Shown here in pieces: positions 1 to 9,975 of a DNA stretch of 64,000 nucleotides. Under the pieces are notes generated by a model. The model did no database searches. It was not told the DNA's origin and saw nothing but the letters and a program-made list of their open reading frames with translations. The stretch comes from Gnetum montanum (lineage: Eukaryota; Streptophyta; Gnetopsida; Gnetales; Gnetaceae): the NCBI GenBank assembly GCA_015680685.1, contig MNCI01015616.1, positions 43,385 to 107,384 on the forward strand. The letters run 5' to 3'. Both the position numbers and the translations under genes were made by a program. How positions within the stretch are numbered: position 1 is the stretch's first letter; every line of letters begins with the position of its first letter.

Positions 1-13
1 TACGGATTTCCTA

Positions 14-529
14 GTGATTGATGTTAACAACAACGAAGGGAACTCCCCAATTATGATGGGAAGGGCATGGCTAAGCACAGTAGATGCGTGCCTTAGGATC
101 CGTGATCTTTCCTTAGAAATCTCCAAGATAAACATATGTGGAAAGATCGAGAAGAGGATAGTTCCATGCATCACATACAGTGATTCACCGGGTGATGACA
201 TGGAGGAAATGTCTCCATGTCACAGGTGTGCCCAGGAAACTATGCTACAAGGATGCCTGTATGTAGCAACCACACAAGAAGTAGTAGACACCCCGTGGTT
301 GACAGCTTCTCATAAGAGCAAACAAATATGCATGGAACGAACTGAGGCAACTCATGCCAACAACCGTGGCATAGACACATTGGAACGTGAGCGTCGCCAA
401 CTTCCAACCCTGAATTTAAGATCATCAATTGGGAGAAGTTGGGCACTGCTTAGAAATTCAAATAGGCGCTCACTACTTCGGATCTCTCCCTCACAACTCA
501 GTCATGGGGGAGATGGCCACCTATGCTAA
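14..529 (+). pseudogene. Protease/linker fragment fused across a pol deletion (171 codons, open)
   Basis: The N-terminal part matches the block after the protease active site in elements C and D (…PIIMGRAWLST.DACL…, then …LEISK.N…KIEK…). The catalytic DSG would lie upstream of the window. From about codon 140 the frame no longer follows the C/D linker. It enters sequence homologous to the end of C's pol region (SQLSHGGDGHLC then stop, also seen at 26220-26269). The open frame therefore spans a deletion junction and is a chimera, not a natural product. It could make a 171-residue protein, but no function is predicted. Confidence 0.7.
502..510 (+). promoter_or_regulatory. Polypurine-like block 1 of element A (TCATGGGGG)
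   Basis: TCATGGGGGAGATGG at the end of the pol-derived frame. It repeats the start of the polypurine tract found directly before the 3' LTR (2540-2550). The same block occurs at the same place in C (26242) and D (40788-40796, minus) and as a variant in B (6931-6939, minus). Confidence 0.5.
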
Positions 530-1948
530 TCATATGGGGCCCTCAGTTCTTTTTCAGTTTTTGTTTTACACATTTTTGTTTTACAACGTTTTTGTTTTTC
601 ACATTTTTGTTTTACAATTTCTTTAACTTTTCTAATTTTTGTTTTACAAATTTCTTTAACTTTTCTTGTTTTTGTTTTACAACATCGTTATATTTTTCTA
701 TCTTTTTGTGTGTGTGTGTGTGTGTGTCATCCATCATGTAAATTCGTCACCCAATAAGTGTTCGGGCCGATGGGATGAACTGTTTTTCATTGATTGCTAA
801 TGTTTGGTTTTTACCTTTAAGTTACATTGTTGATACTAAGGTATGTTCTTTTGATATGGCAGGCAATGAGATCACTTCATCCATCCATCCATCAAGTCTA
901 TGGTTTCCCTTGGCTTGGAAATGTACAGTTCCCTTCCAATAAGAACTTTAACGAACCAGTGACTGGGCATTTCTCAAACTAAGGAAGGACTCAAGGATTT
1001 GAAACGGGTGTGACTTCAAGGGAACTTGGTGCTCTTGTGTTGGTCATTCACTTGGGTGCTTGGATGTTTTCTTCTTGGGTTTTCTTACCGTTCCGATGTA
1101 ACCCAATAATCGGAAGCTGAGACAATAAAAATAAAGAAGTCTTTGCATGGTGTGGTCCCCACGCATAAAAACACAAAACAAAAAAAAGAAGAAAAAAAAT
1201 GGAAAAACAGAAAAAAGAGAAGAAGAAAAAGCTAAAAAGCCAAAAGTGAGGATTCAAAGCACACCCCTTAGACGAAATAAAATTTGGGCTGCAAGCACTG
1301 GTTATGGAACCAAAGTGTTCCCTCTAACTAAGGCCCTTCTCGCTTCCCATTCTCTCTGTTGTTTCGTCGGAATGGTGGTGGCTTCTCGAAGTTGCATCCT
1401 TGTTACCCAAGTGGATGATTTAACCAACTGCATTGATGCGAAGTCACTGGAAGTGGTTGGTTTGAGCCCAGAGTTGGAATGAGATTCGCCAAGTCACATT
1501 AATCATGTAACACACAAGGGGCTGTACACCACCTTGTTCTTGGGATTCCATTCCACTTCTCTTCTTCCCATCCTTCTCTCCATTGTTCACCTCATTGCCG
1601 GTTGTATCATTGTATATACTTTGGTTGATGCTTTGTTTTCTTTTTGGTAAATTCTTCCGGTTAAGACTTTAACTCTTGTTTCCAAAGGACATTCCCCGAG
1701 CCTACGGACTCTTTGAATGTGGGATTGTCAGGGCATTAAGGGCATGAGCCTGCTTTGGGGAGGACCCACTGACATTCCTATTTGGAACATTAGTTAACTT
1801 CTTTTCCTTAACGTTTTGCAATTAATTAACATTTTTGTTCATTTCCATCATGACATCCTTTTTATCGATGCCATAGTTGTCCCTTTTTACCTATCATTCC
1901 TATTCCTTTTCTCTCTCCATTCTAACGCTACCGGAGGTTCGCGATTAG
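530..1948 (+). other. Element A 3' region, first part (non-coding)
   Basis: T-rich start with repeated TTTTGTTTTACA units (about 550-690) and a short GT run (709-727). An A-rich stretch follows near 1165-1245. At 1731-1770 lies a block conserved in elements B, C, D and G (GGGCATTAAG…GAGCCTGCTTTGGGGAGGAC…). No convincing gene is present. The open frame at 1147-1482 has a C-terminal string (CID.KSLEVV.L.PELE) that recurs in D on the minus strand near 39930 and, degraded, in C near 27075. This could be a conserved short coding exon or simply conserved DNA. Confidence 0.55.
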
Positions 1949-1957
1949 TCATGGGGG
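1949..1957 (+). promoter_or_regulatory. Polypurine-like block 2 of element A (TCATGGGGG)
   Basis: Second copy of the TCATGGGGG block, 1447 bases after block 1 and 591 bases before block 3. Equivalent copies are at 27590-27598 in C and 39439-39447 (minus) in D. Confidence 0.5.
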
Positions 1958-2108
1958 TACGGGGCCTGATTTTTCGATTTTTATCCTAAGCCCCGGATTT
2001 TTTCGTTTTTCTTCCTAACCCCTATACCTTCGGTAGTCATCATCTATATTTTCCCAGATCCATATCAGCCATACCACACCTTAGCCAGTGAACCTAAACC
2101 GAAGCAAG

Positions 2109-2168
2109 GTATGCTTTACTTAATGATTCAATTACCCTTGCTAATATATGATGGTGTTGTGTGTGCAG
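2109..2168 (+). other. 60-bp intron-like segment before the 3' ORF of element A
   Basis: Donor-like AAG|GTATGC and acceptor-like TTGTGTGTGCAG directly before ATGG. Segments of identical length (60 bp) occur in C (27737-27796) and D (39227-39286, minus; donor GT is AT). Similar ones occur in B (about 5005-5071 or 5005-5059) and G (58791-58852). A known parallel is the spliced env-like transcript of the barley element Bagy-2. Splicing here is inferred, not shown. Confidence 0.55.
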
Positions 2169-2375
2169 ATGGCAATCATACAACAACAGAATGGATCTGG
2201 AGCAGACACTTGGAATGGAGCAGCGCTGAAGCAGCATGCAAGGAGTGGAATTGATAATGCGCTTACAGATGGACAACGAAAGGCGCAATCTAGGCGTTGG
2301 CAGCAACAAGACTCTTCTTCTTTCTTCTCTTCTATTCTCTCTCCTCTTTTCTCTCAGCTGCCAACTGTGGCCTGA
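2169..2375 (+). CDS. Short 3' ORF of element A (env position), 68 codons
   Basis: This frame starts at the ATGG that follows the intron-like acceptor and ends at a TGA at 2373-2375. The product is glutamine- and serine-rich (begins MAIIQQQNGSG, ends SQLPTVA), with no signal peptide or membrane segment. Element D has a recognisable, broken counterpart on the minus strand from 39226, and C one from 27797. Its position between polypurine-like blocks 2 and 3 equals that of the long conserved ORFs in B and G, so it may be a shortened form of the same gene. Function is unknown. Confidence 0.4.
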   Translation: MAIIQQQNGSGADTWNGAALKQHARSGIDNALTDGQRKAQSRRWQQQDSSSFFSSILSPLFSQLPTVA

Positions 2376-2539
2376 TGTCATTGTAATAAGGTGTTCACCC
2401 ATGTTGTCATGAACACCAGTTTTTGTCAAGTCTTGTAATAAAGACCGTTCACATGTCATCCCATTAGTTCCATTTTCCCTAATAATCCCATACCTACCTG
2501 ATATCATTGTAAGGAACTCGAGGACGAGTTTTCATTTAG

Positions 2540-2550
2540 TCATGGGGGTA
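2540..2550 (+). promoter_or_regulatory. Polypurine tract of element A
   Basis: TCATGGGGGTA directly abuts the first base of the 3' LTR (TGATGAG at 2551), the usual position of the plus-strand primer. The same arrangement holds for C (28195-28205) and, on the minus strand, for B and D. Confidence 0.7.
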
Positions 2551-3621
2551 TGATGAGACGCGGTTTACACTAGGCCGCGATATCACATCCCATGCGATAT
2601 CGCGGACGCGATATCGCGTCTTCTCCTGCGATATCGCGTACGCGATATCGCGTCCCGCCGCCATATCTATAAATAAGAGGCGGCACTCCCTTCATTTCCC
2701 AATCCTGGCTAGTGTAGCGAAGCTCTGGCAGATTGATCACTCCAGAGTTAGAATTTTTCCCCATGTGCCCGCAGTAGGAGTCCTAGAGTGAACGGCTCTT
2801 TATTCGAGCAGCTTGTAACCTGAACCCAAGTTGTGTACGGCAATAAAGACGAACTTGTTTGGATAAACCTTGCAGCACGTGGTTTCATTTATTGCTTTAT
2901 TTCCTGCTTTCCTAGTGCGTTCAAGTACGACTTGATTACGAGCGTCTACGGACGTGTACGGCTAGTCAAGGAATCGGCTGCTTGACGCAATGCATGAGTA
3001 CGACTCAATTACGAGCATTGGATGCTTGGTAACCCAGTAGCGTATTCCAGGATTCTGCGCTTGGTAACTCCCGGGTCTAATGTGTACGGCTAGTTGAGGA
3101 ATCGGCTGCTCATTGCTAGGCTAGATCGTGTGATAAGTACGACTTAGTTACGAGCACCCACGGGTGTGTACGGCTGGCTAAGGAATCGGCTGCTTATCAC
3201 ACGTAGGCTAAATAGGTGCCTCAGTACGACCACTTCGAGCTCTTTCGTTACGTGTGGCGATTCCAGTAACGATTAGCGTTTGGTAAGCTGCAGTTGCATA
3301 GTTCAGGGTGTGTCCGGTAAGTGGGAACGGATGCTGACGCTAGTTAATTTAGACTTAGATCTTAGTTAGAGTTAGTTTAGTTTCTCAACTCTTTCCTCCT
3401 GGTAGCATAGAAGATAAGCCAAAAATACCAAAAAAATCACATACCTCATACTTGCTTAACCATACACCATGACACATACAAGCAAGCCTGGGAAGACAAC
3501 GAACGATTAACCCCAAGTGTTTCTTGTGGCGTTAAGGCATTTAGTCTACGGAGTTCGATCGGATCACGTGTGTACACTCGTATTCATATGGTGGAGTGTA
3601 GGGGTACCTCGCCACTCATCA
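2551..3621 (+). repeat. 3' LTR of element A (1071 bp)
   Basis: Starts TGATGAG and ends CTCATCA, a 7-bp terminal inverted repeat. U3 holds five GATATC cores at 2579, 2596, 2610, 2630 and 2644, mostly within CGCGATATCGCG palindromes, just ahead of a TATAAATA box at 2668. Later parts contain CAATAAAGAC near 2840 and a three-fold repeat at 2925-3204. The LTR ends with the GGGTACCTC block shared by every LTR in this window. Confidence 0.85.
2925..3204 (+). repeat. Three-fold degenerate tandem repeat inside LTR A
   Basis: Three copies of a unit beginning AGTACGACT…TTACGAGC and containing GTGTACGGCT…AGGAATCGGCTGCT start near 2925, 2998 and 3137. The middle copy carries extra sequence including CTTGGTAAC. 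Elements D and B keep shorter versions on the minus strand. Confidence 0.6.
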
Positions 3622-4047
3622 ACAATTAAATAAATAATTAAGCTAAGTGAATGCTGCAATGATGAAGTAATCTCGATCTTTATTTCTGATCATGTGCAGG
3701 TCCAAGTACGTCACACTCGAATAAGGATGTCATACAATTACAATCACCACACTGCAAGCATGCATTGGGAGGAAAGGGTTGAGAGAAATCTAAACTTGAA
3801 AACTTACAATAAAATATAAGAACTAACTCTAAAACTAACTTCTAATGCCCAAAACCAAGTGTGCTACCTTTTATTTGTAGGCTCACATCGGAACTGCGAT
3901 ATCGCATACACGATATTGCATGAAGGCCACGATATTGCGGCCCTGATAACTGGGCTTGACAGATCATGTATCTTGTATCAGGGCTTCGATAACAAGGCTA
4001 TGATAACTGTGCTCCAATAATTGGGCCTGATAGACCATGACTCATCA
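3622..4047 (-). repeat. 3' LTR of element B, interrupted by element A
   Basis: Matches 9517-9975 of B's 5' LTR, from the AATAATTAAGCTAAG block through degenerate GATATC repeats to the terminal TGATGAGTCATGG (minus strand). Confidence 0.75.
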
Positions 4048-4236
4048 TACCCCCATGACCGAATAACAACTCGTCCTTGAGTCAAAGAAAGTGAGGAACA
4101 AGTTTAATTGATTACACAGTGGATAGGTATGGGATTATTGATTGACTAGGAATTTATTCATGCCGCAATGGAGAATTAAAAAAAATTTGGACACAGACAC
4201 AAAAGAAAATCCTATGATTACAAAATTGGATGGAAC

Positions 4237-5004
4237 TTATGTAGTTCCTAGTGGTGGTGGCTCCTCCATAGGTTTCTTTCCCTTTTCTTGTGCTCCAAGT
4301 CTTGGAATTTGATGGCGTTGAAGTATGGCATGGAGTTTCTCCTCTTGTAAGGCTTTGAGTGCCTTGGCATGCATGTAAGTTTGCGCTTGTGCCATAGAGG
4401 CATCCCAGTCAGCCTTCTCTTTTTCTTTCGCCACCCTTTTATTCTCTGTCAATAGTTTATTAAGTTGCTTGGTTCTAAAAGTGTCTAGCTGGTTCTGAGA
4501 AACCTTTGGCCCTGTATTCGGAAGGTTTAATACTTCCAAAATGGATTGAATAGAAAAATCAATAGTCACACCATAATTGTTAACCGTGATGCCTTCTTCT
4601 TTATTGTGCCAAAATTGATATGTTTCCCCTAAGTTCCAGGCACCACCTTTAGAGAGGGTAGGTCATAAGGGAGATCCTTTGAGGTGATCCCTAACAACCT
4701 CAGGAGAAAATTCTGCAAAAGATTCAAAATTTAATTCCATAATCATCACAGTGAATGTGGACCTTTCGTGGATAGCCTGAATACAATCCTGGGGCAATGT
4801 GAGATGTTGTCCCTGTTCAGGCACTGCAGCAGATCCTCCTTCTACCTTCCTGGACTGTATAGTAGGAGGATCCTCTTGATGGATGATAAATGATTGTTCC
4901 TCCTACTCTGCATGTTGTCCAGCAAGGACTTGCTCTTCGCCTCTCCTAGATTATTTTCTCCCACCTTGAGCAAGACCTTACTGTTGTCCATATTTTGGGG
5001 CCAT
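4237..5004 (-). CDS. Conserved 3' ORF of element B (env position), broken by stops
   Basis: Unknown protein of about 255 codons. It is read from an ATGG directly after an intron-like segment (5005-5071) to a TAA at 4237-4239. In-frame stops interrupt the first half; the open part covers 4237-4569. The middle holds a block shared with element G (QDC.QAI, NKEEG, then a Phe-rich stretch and LN.PN.G). A lysine/glutamate-rich, probably coiled-coil stretch follows, and the end is MEEPPPLGTT. No signal peptide or membrane helix is visible. The middle block loosely recalls plant transposon-protein domains near Athila elements; that is a guess. It lies between the gag-only body and the 3' LTR, in sense orientation. 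Confidence 0.55.
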
Positions 5005-5071
5005 CTACAATCACACAGGGCCAATCGTTAGTAAGGTTGTTACCCAAGTTAGGTTATACCTTACTGCTTAC

Positions 5072-6930
5072 CTTAATAGATTTACTTTATTTCCATGTGA
5101 TGTTAATTATTGGAAGAACATGTCCCTGAAAGATTATAATGCTGAGTCCTCTTTGCTTAGGTGATTTCCAAATTTAATTTTCTGGTATAGCTAAGGGGAT
5201 GAAATTGTTTTTGACACATTTTATTCTTAATTTTACAACTAATTACACTTAAATATGTCCTTTGGGCGATGATGAATTTCAAAAAATTTATGCACTATTC
5301 AGTGTATGCCCCTCCCCCACAACTAAGCTAAACACTCTAGGTTCAAGTAGGTTCAAACGGAATGAAAATCAGAGTACTAGCGAGCTAGTTATGAATATGA
5401 AAGTAAGGGACGCGTAATCACAAGTTGTAGAGAGGAATTTGAAAAACTTCCCCTGCGTGAACAGTTGCAAATGATGTTGATTATCACAAGGGGGTTACGT
5501 ATATATATTTTCATCGAAGTTAGGGTACTTAGAGAATGTACCAAAATTTTAATATTTCTTTGAAATTAAATGATGTAAACTAAGGACATCTGGATGATTG
5601 TTAAAGGGTTCCAGGGTAATTCAACTAGTTATGAAGGCACAAAAATTATGATAGTGTGGAATTTATCAATAAGGACCTCGGATCGTAGAGAAAAAGGCTA
5701 TGTGATGGTTCATAGGAATTTTGAATTGGAGGGATAGTAATAAGGGAAAGAAAATTGTTGGCAATATGTTAAGTGTAATAGATGATGTGCGGAAGATGGG
5801 TCATGAGTGCAAATTACAAAAATTACGCAAGTGGGTCCTCGCCAAAGAAGGTTCCAACCTATAATGCCCTTGCATAACCAAACTTAAAAGTGTTTGTGGA
5901 TACTTGAAGGGTTAAATGTAATCCACACTAGTTCCACAAAACACACACATGTAAATATCACCGAAATGAGGTAAGAATTCTACACTATACGAGACATGAG
6001 CAACAATTACATGAACAACGAGATGAGATGGGGTATAGAAGGGATCATAGAGATTGGGACATGAGGTAACTAACCTAGGGCATAGTGAACCTAGGGCATA
6101 GTGAATCCTGCGTGAAAAGCATGATTAGCATGTCATTAACCCATCATTCCAAGATCAAGACCAAGTCCATTCCTCTGATCAGTGATACTGCATTGTTTCA
6201 TTCCATGATGAGTGACTATGAGAGCACCAAAACAACAAGGTGTACGATCACTTGGCATTTTATTCAAGGAAGGAGTGATTTTTTCTTTGTGACACTTTTC
6301 TTTGTTTTTTTTTTCTCTTTTTTTCATTTTTTTGAATGAATAAATCCAGAGAAGCCACCAACATTTAGGCGTGGGTGCATGTCTTTCCAGTGGAACCCCC
6401 TAGAACACCATTGGATTTTTTAGTGCCCTTTTTGATTACTCTTACTTTCATTTTTCATTAGATCTACAAGGATCTTAGTACAACCATGTTACATGATAAC
6501 TCCCACAAATGTCACTAAAGAGAATCCCCAAGTCCCCTTGATGTCACACCCTAATCATTCCCTCTTGATCCATCCTTCTTCATTCCAGGTACAATGAACA
6601 CAAAATTAATTTTAAGTTGTAAGAATGTTAAGAATATCACTGTACCCTCAAACAGAACCTCTTATTTGTAGAATGGATAAGTGGGTGCAATGGGCTCACT
6701 ATCCAAATAATTGATCACTTAAGACTTGATACCATAGAACACACCTCAACCAATGAGCCACATGAGTGTTTTATTCATAGATGAGATTACTTATAATAAT
6801 GTAAAAAGACAAAAAGACAAAAATATAAAATAAGAAATTGAAAAATATAAAACTAGAAAACAAAATGTTGTAAAATTAAAGAAATTGAAAAATATTTATT
6901 AATCCTACTTGCTATTAAAATGGGGGATAT
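5072..6930 (-). other. Element B non-coding region between gag and 3' ORF
   Basis: No coding capacity recognised. It contains a second polypurine-like block (CCCCCACAA at 5314-5322, minus) and the family-wide conserved block at 5830-5870 (compare 1731-1770 in A). From about 6350 to 6750 it contains segments collinear with element G at 60176-60341 and 63101-63355. That collinearity defines the empty site of the insertion in G. Confidence 0.55.
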
Positions 6931-8896
6931 CCCCCATAACTAAACAGTTGAGGATGGAAAGGATTAATAAATGAAAGATGAGGATCCTTGCATGTTGGAA
7001 ATATTGGGACTTGGTCATACTTACCCCATCAGGTTTCACATACTTGATTATAGTAAGCATAGTGGGGCAATTTATAAGATGTGATTTTCGGATAAAGAGT
7101 TGACCCACTATGATCTTTAGGATCGTAAGATGGTATGCAAGGATCAGGATGTTGCCTTCCATGACTATGTTCATTAGGCTGTATTGTTGTTGGAGTGTGA
7201 GTTGGTGGCCCTGATGAAGTAACATGAGGCATGGGGTTTGAAGCTAAGGGTGCACCACAGTGTTGGACTTGTGCTAAGTTAGAAGATGCAGTGGCCTTGG
7301 AATTGTGTTGTTCCTTCCTACGGTCATTTCTAAAGAAGGGATGTCTGTGATGTTGCTAAGGTCTCTCACTGCTGTTGGCAATAGTAGCACAAGTAATGTT
7401 TGGGGGTTGTTGCTATGGTGTAGACACATTAGGAATAGTTGGTGGCGATGTAGAAGGAGGGAAAGGATGAGAATGTTGAAAATGCAGAGAAATGTGAGGT
7501 GCACAAGGTGGTGGTTGTGTTGAGGACATGGGCTAATAGTATTGAGGAGAATAGTAATGCAGTGGGGTAGAGTATGTTGACCCAGCTAGGAAAACAGGAT
7601 GTTGAACTAGATAAGCATTTGGATTCGGCTGATATGAAGGGTATCTCCAGTTTAGGGGTGGTTTCCCCCACGATTGGGATTTTTGCCACTATGATCGAAC
7701 ATAGTATCTCTGTACAAACTTGGGATGTAACGTGCTTCCCCAATGCTCATATAAATGTAACAGGATTGGGCACTGGCCCTTGGGATGATCGTACAGGAAA
7801 ATGTTGCATTCATATGTATGATCGGTAGTTGAGCTCTTATTTTCTTCATTCCTTCTTTCTGAATGTCTACTAATACTTTGTCCTACTTCTCAGGTTGTCA
7901 AAACTCTATCTCCAATGATATTGATATATTCTCCACACTTTTTATGCATCCATCCCAACATCTTATTTATCTTTTCCTTGACTTCCTCTAATGATGTATT
8001 GGCAAAGGTGGTTCTTTCCCCTTGTGATAGGTTGATTTCTCCTTTTTATGATTATGGACCTTTGTTAAGTTGAGATTTTGGTCCCGTTGATATTTTTCAA
8101 CACTCTTCCATTTAGCCATTTCTTCTTCTTCTTTTGCTACCTGCTTAATAAGCTCTTGGACTTGATGGGTTCATAGTTCATATAGTTGACCTTCGGCATA
8201 CATCCCTAGGGTCTCTCTTGTTTCATCACGTAGCCCATCAATGATATGGTACATTAGCCTTTCCTCGGAAAACTCATGGCTTGGATAGTTGTTTAATAGT
8301 GCATAATACCTTTCTAAAGCCAGGTCCAAGGGTTCATGTTGTGCTTGTTTCCACTCTTGGATTTGTTTCCTCAAGGCAGACACTCTTGCGTATTTTTGAT
8401 ATCTTTTGTTAATAAGTTCTACCATTGTTGACCAACGTCGTATTGAATTTGGTTTTAACGATCTATACCATACTTTTCCTTGGCCAACAAGTGTCATAGG
8501 AAAGAGCTTGAGTTTTTTCCATCCATTATCAATGTTGTTCCATGTATAGGCATCATAGAAGGATTTTAAATGTTGATGCTGATCTAAGTCATAGCCTCTT
8601 GAGAAATTAGGGAAGTTGTTTAAATTGAGCCTAGGTAGACGGCTCTCTTTACGATGCCTACGGGAGATTTGAACAGCCTATTGTATTTGCGTTAGGCTTG
8701 TAGTGGCCAATAGGGGTTCATCGTCATCAGGTAAGTTATGGTTTCATGCATTGGGATGACGTTTCTTTCATTTATGTTTATAATAAATCCCCACCTCGGG
8801 TTGTGTACTCCAATCTTTGTTTTCATATAGTTCGTTGGTTCTCCAATGAACTTCCTCACTAGGTGTGGCATTATCGTAGTCTTGTAGGAAAGGCAT
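6931..8896 (-). pseudogene. gag polyprotein of element B (decayed)
   Basis: Structural gag, which would form the cytoplasmic particle that packages element RNA. It probably starts at the ATG at 8896, about 125 bp after the PBS. The Retrotrans_gag core is read best at 8497-8171 (…WSTMVELINKRYQKY…, then RKQIQEWKQ and …IIDGLRDETRETLG). A zinc-knuckle relic at about 7740-7812 reads YDHPKGQC, with the second Cys replaced by Phe. A proline/histidine-rich tail runs to about 7030. Several stops and frame breaks are present. The region ends at a polypurine-like block (6931-6939), where pol would begin in full-length relatives. Confidence 0.7.
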
Positions 8897-9020
8897 GGTT
8901 ATGAAATTGTGTGTGAATTTATATGTGACTTTTTATAATTATTTTTTTTTCATATAAGATATATTGTTAAGTCTTGTACAATGACCTTGTATGATATAAC
9001 TAATCTAGATAACTAGCATT

Positions 9021-9040
9021 GTCCTCGACAACGGTGCTAA
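9021..9040 (-). promoter_or_regulatory. Primer binding site of element B
   Basis: Minus strand reads TTAGCACCGTTGTCGAGGAC directly after the 5' LTR. Apart from the first bases it matches the complement of the plant tRNA-Asp 3' end (TGGCGCCGTTGCCGGGG) with a few changes. Confidence 0.65.
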
Positions 9041-9975
9041 TGATGAGTGGTGAGGTACCTCTACACTCAACCATACGAATACTAGCATTTCACGCACAAT
9101 CTGGTCGAACTCCGTAGACAGGCTAGTTGTGGTATCTAGATAGTTATCCTTAGGTTGTAGTTTGTTGTCTTCCCACCTAGACTAGTGTTAACTTTGTCAC
9201 GTATGGTTTAGTCTAGAGTGAGGTGTATGATGTGTTTCTATGCTAATGCTACTCCTGAAGGCAATGGAAGATAATATTAACTAAGCTAAGAGAGAAAGGG
9301 TGAGAGAAAATCTAAGATAACCTATGTGTGATGAGCATCCATTCCTCGATCATCCATACACATCTTGGACTTCGTGCCTGACTACCACTAGGATTACCAA
9401 GCGCATGGCCTAGGTACGTTATTTGGTTACCAAGTAGTCACACTTAAATGCTTAGGATTAAGTTGTACTCATTCCGCATTTAATAAGAGTTTAGGATGAA
9501 GAGATATTAACTAAGAGTAAATAATTAAGCTAAGTGAATGTTGCAATGATGAAGTAATCTTGATCTTTATTTCTAATCATGTGCATGTCCAAGTACGTCA
9601 CAATCGAATAAGGATGTCGTACAATTATAATCACCACACTGCGGGCATGCACTGGGAGGAAAGGGTTGAGAGAAATATAAACTTAAAAATTTACAATAAA
9701 ATCTAAGAACTAACTCTAAAAATGACTTCTAATGCCCAAAACCAAGTGTGCTGCCTTTTATTTATAGGCTCACACTAGAACCGTGATATCACGAACGCGA
9801 TATTGCATGCAAGACGGTATATCGTGTACGTGATATCGCGATCATGATATCGTGGCCCCAATAGCTGGGCTCCGATAAATGGGTCTAATAGACCATGTAT
9901 CTTGTATCAAGGCTCTGATAACAGGGCTTTGATAATTGTGCTATGATAATGGGCCTGACAGACCATGACTCATCA
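9041..9975 (-). repeat. 5' LTR of element B (935 bp)
   Basis: On the + strand it runs from TGATGAGTGGTGAGGTACC to CATGACTCATCA. The U3 side (right end) carries degenerate GATATC repeats around 9784-9855. Confidence 0.8.

Larger units (their letters stand above)
1..3621 (+). mobile_element. Element A: 3' portion of a pol-deleted Ty3/Gypsy (Athila/Tat-like) retrotransposon
   Basis: The window opens inside the protease/linker region of a gypsy element and runs through its 3' region to a complete LTR (2551-3621). By alignment with element C, the linker continues to about position 445. It then jumps to sequence that lies after integrase in C (around 26205), so RT, RNase H and integrase, roughly 2.7 kb, are missing. 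The 3' LTR ends in CTCATCA and is followed directly by the interrupted LTR of element B, so A appears to have inserted there. The 5' LTR and left target duplication lie outside the window. Confidence 0.85.
3622..9975 (-). mobile_element. Element B: gag-only LTR retrotransposon with a conserved 3' ORF
   Basis: Minus-strand order: 5' LTR 9041-9975, PBS 9021-9040, gag about 8896-6940, a non-coding stretch with the conserved block at 5830-5870, a 3' ORF 5004-4237, polypurine tract 4048-4058, and a partial 3' LTR 3622-4047. I find no RT, RNase H or integrase motif between gag and the 3' ORF, so B depends on another element's enzymes (TR-GAG-like). The 3' LTR lacks about 470 bp of its U5 side, exactly where A begins, so A inserted into it and the missing part should lie left of the window. 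Element G is a relative. Confidence 0.75.

Noticed and set aside
6085-6339. 84-codon + strand frame
   Set aside because: It is antisense to the non-coding part of element B and ends in a T-rich run. There is no similarity.
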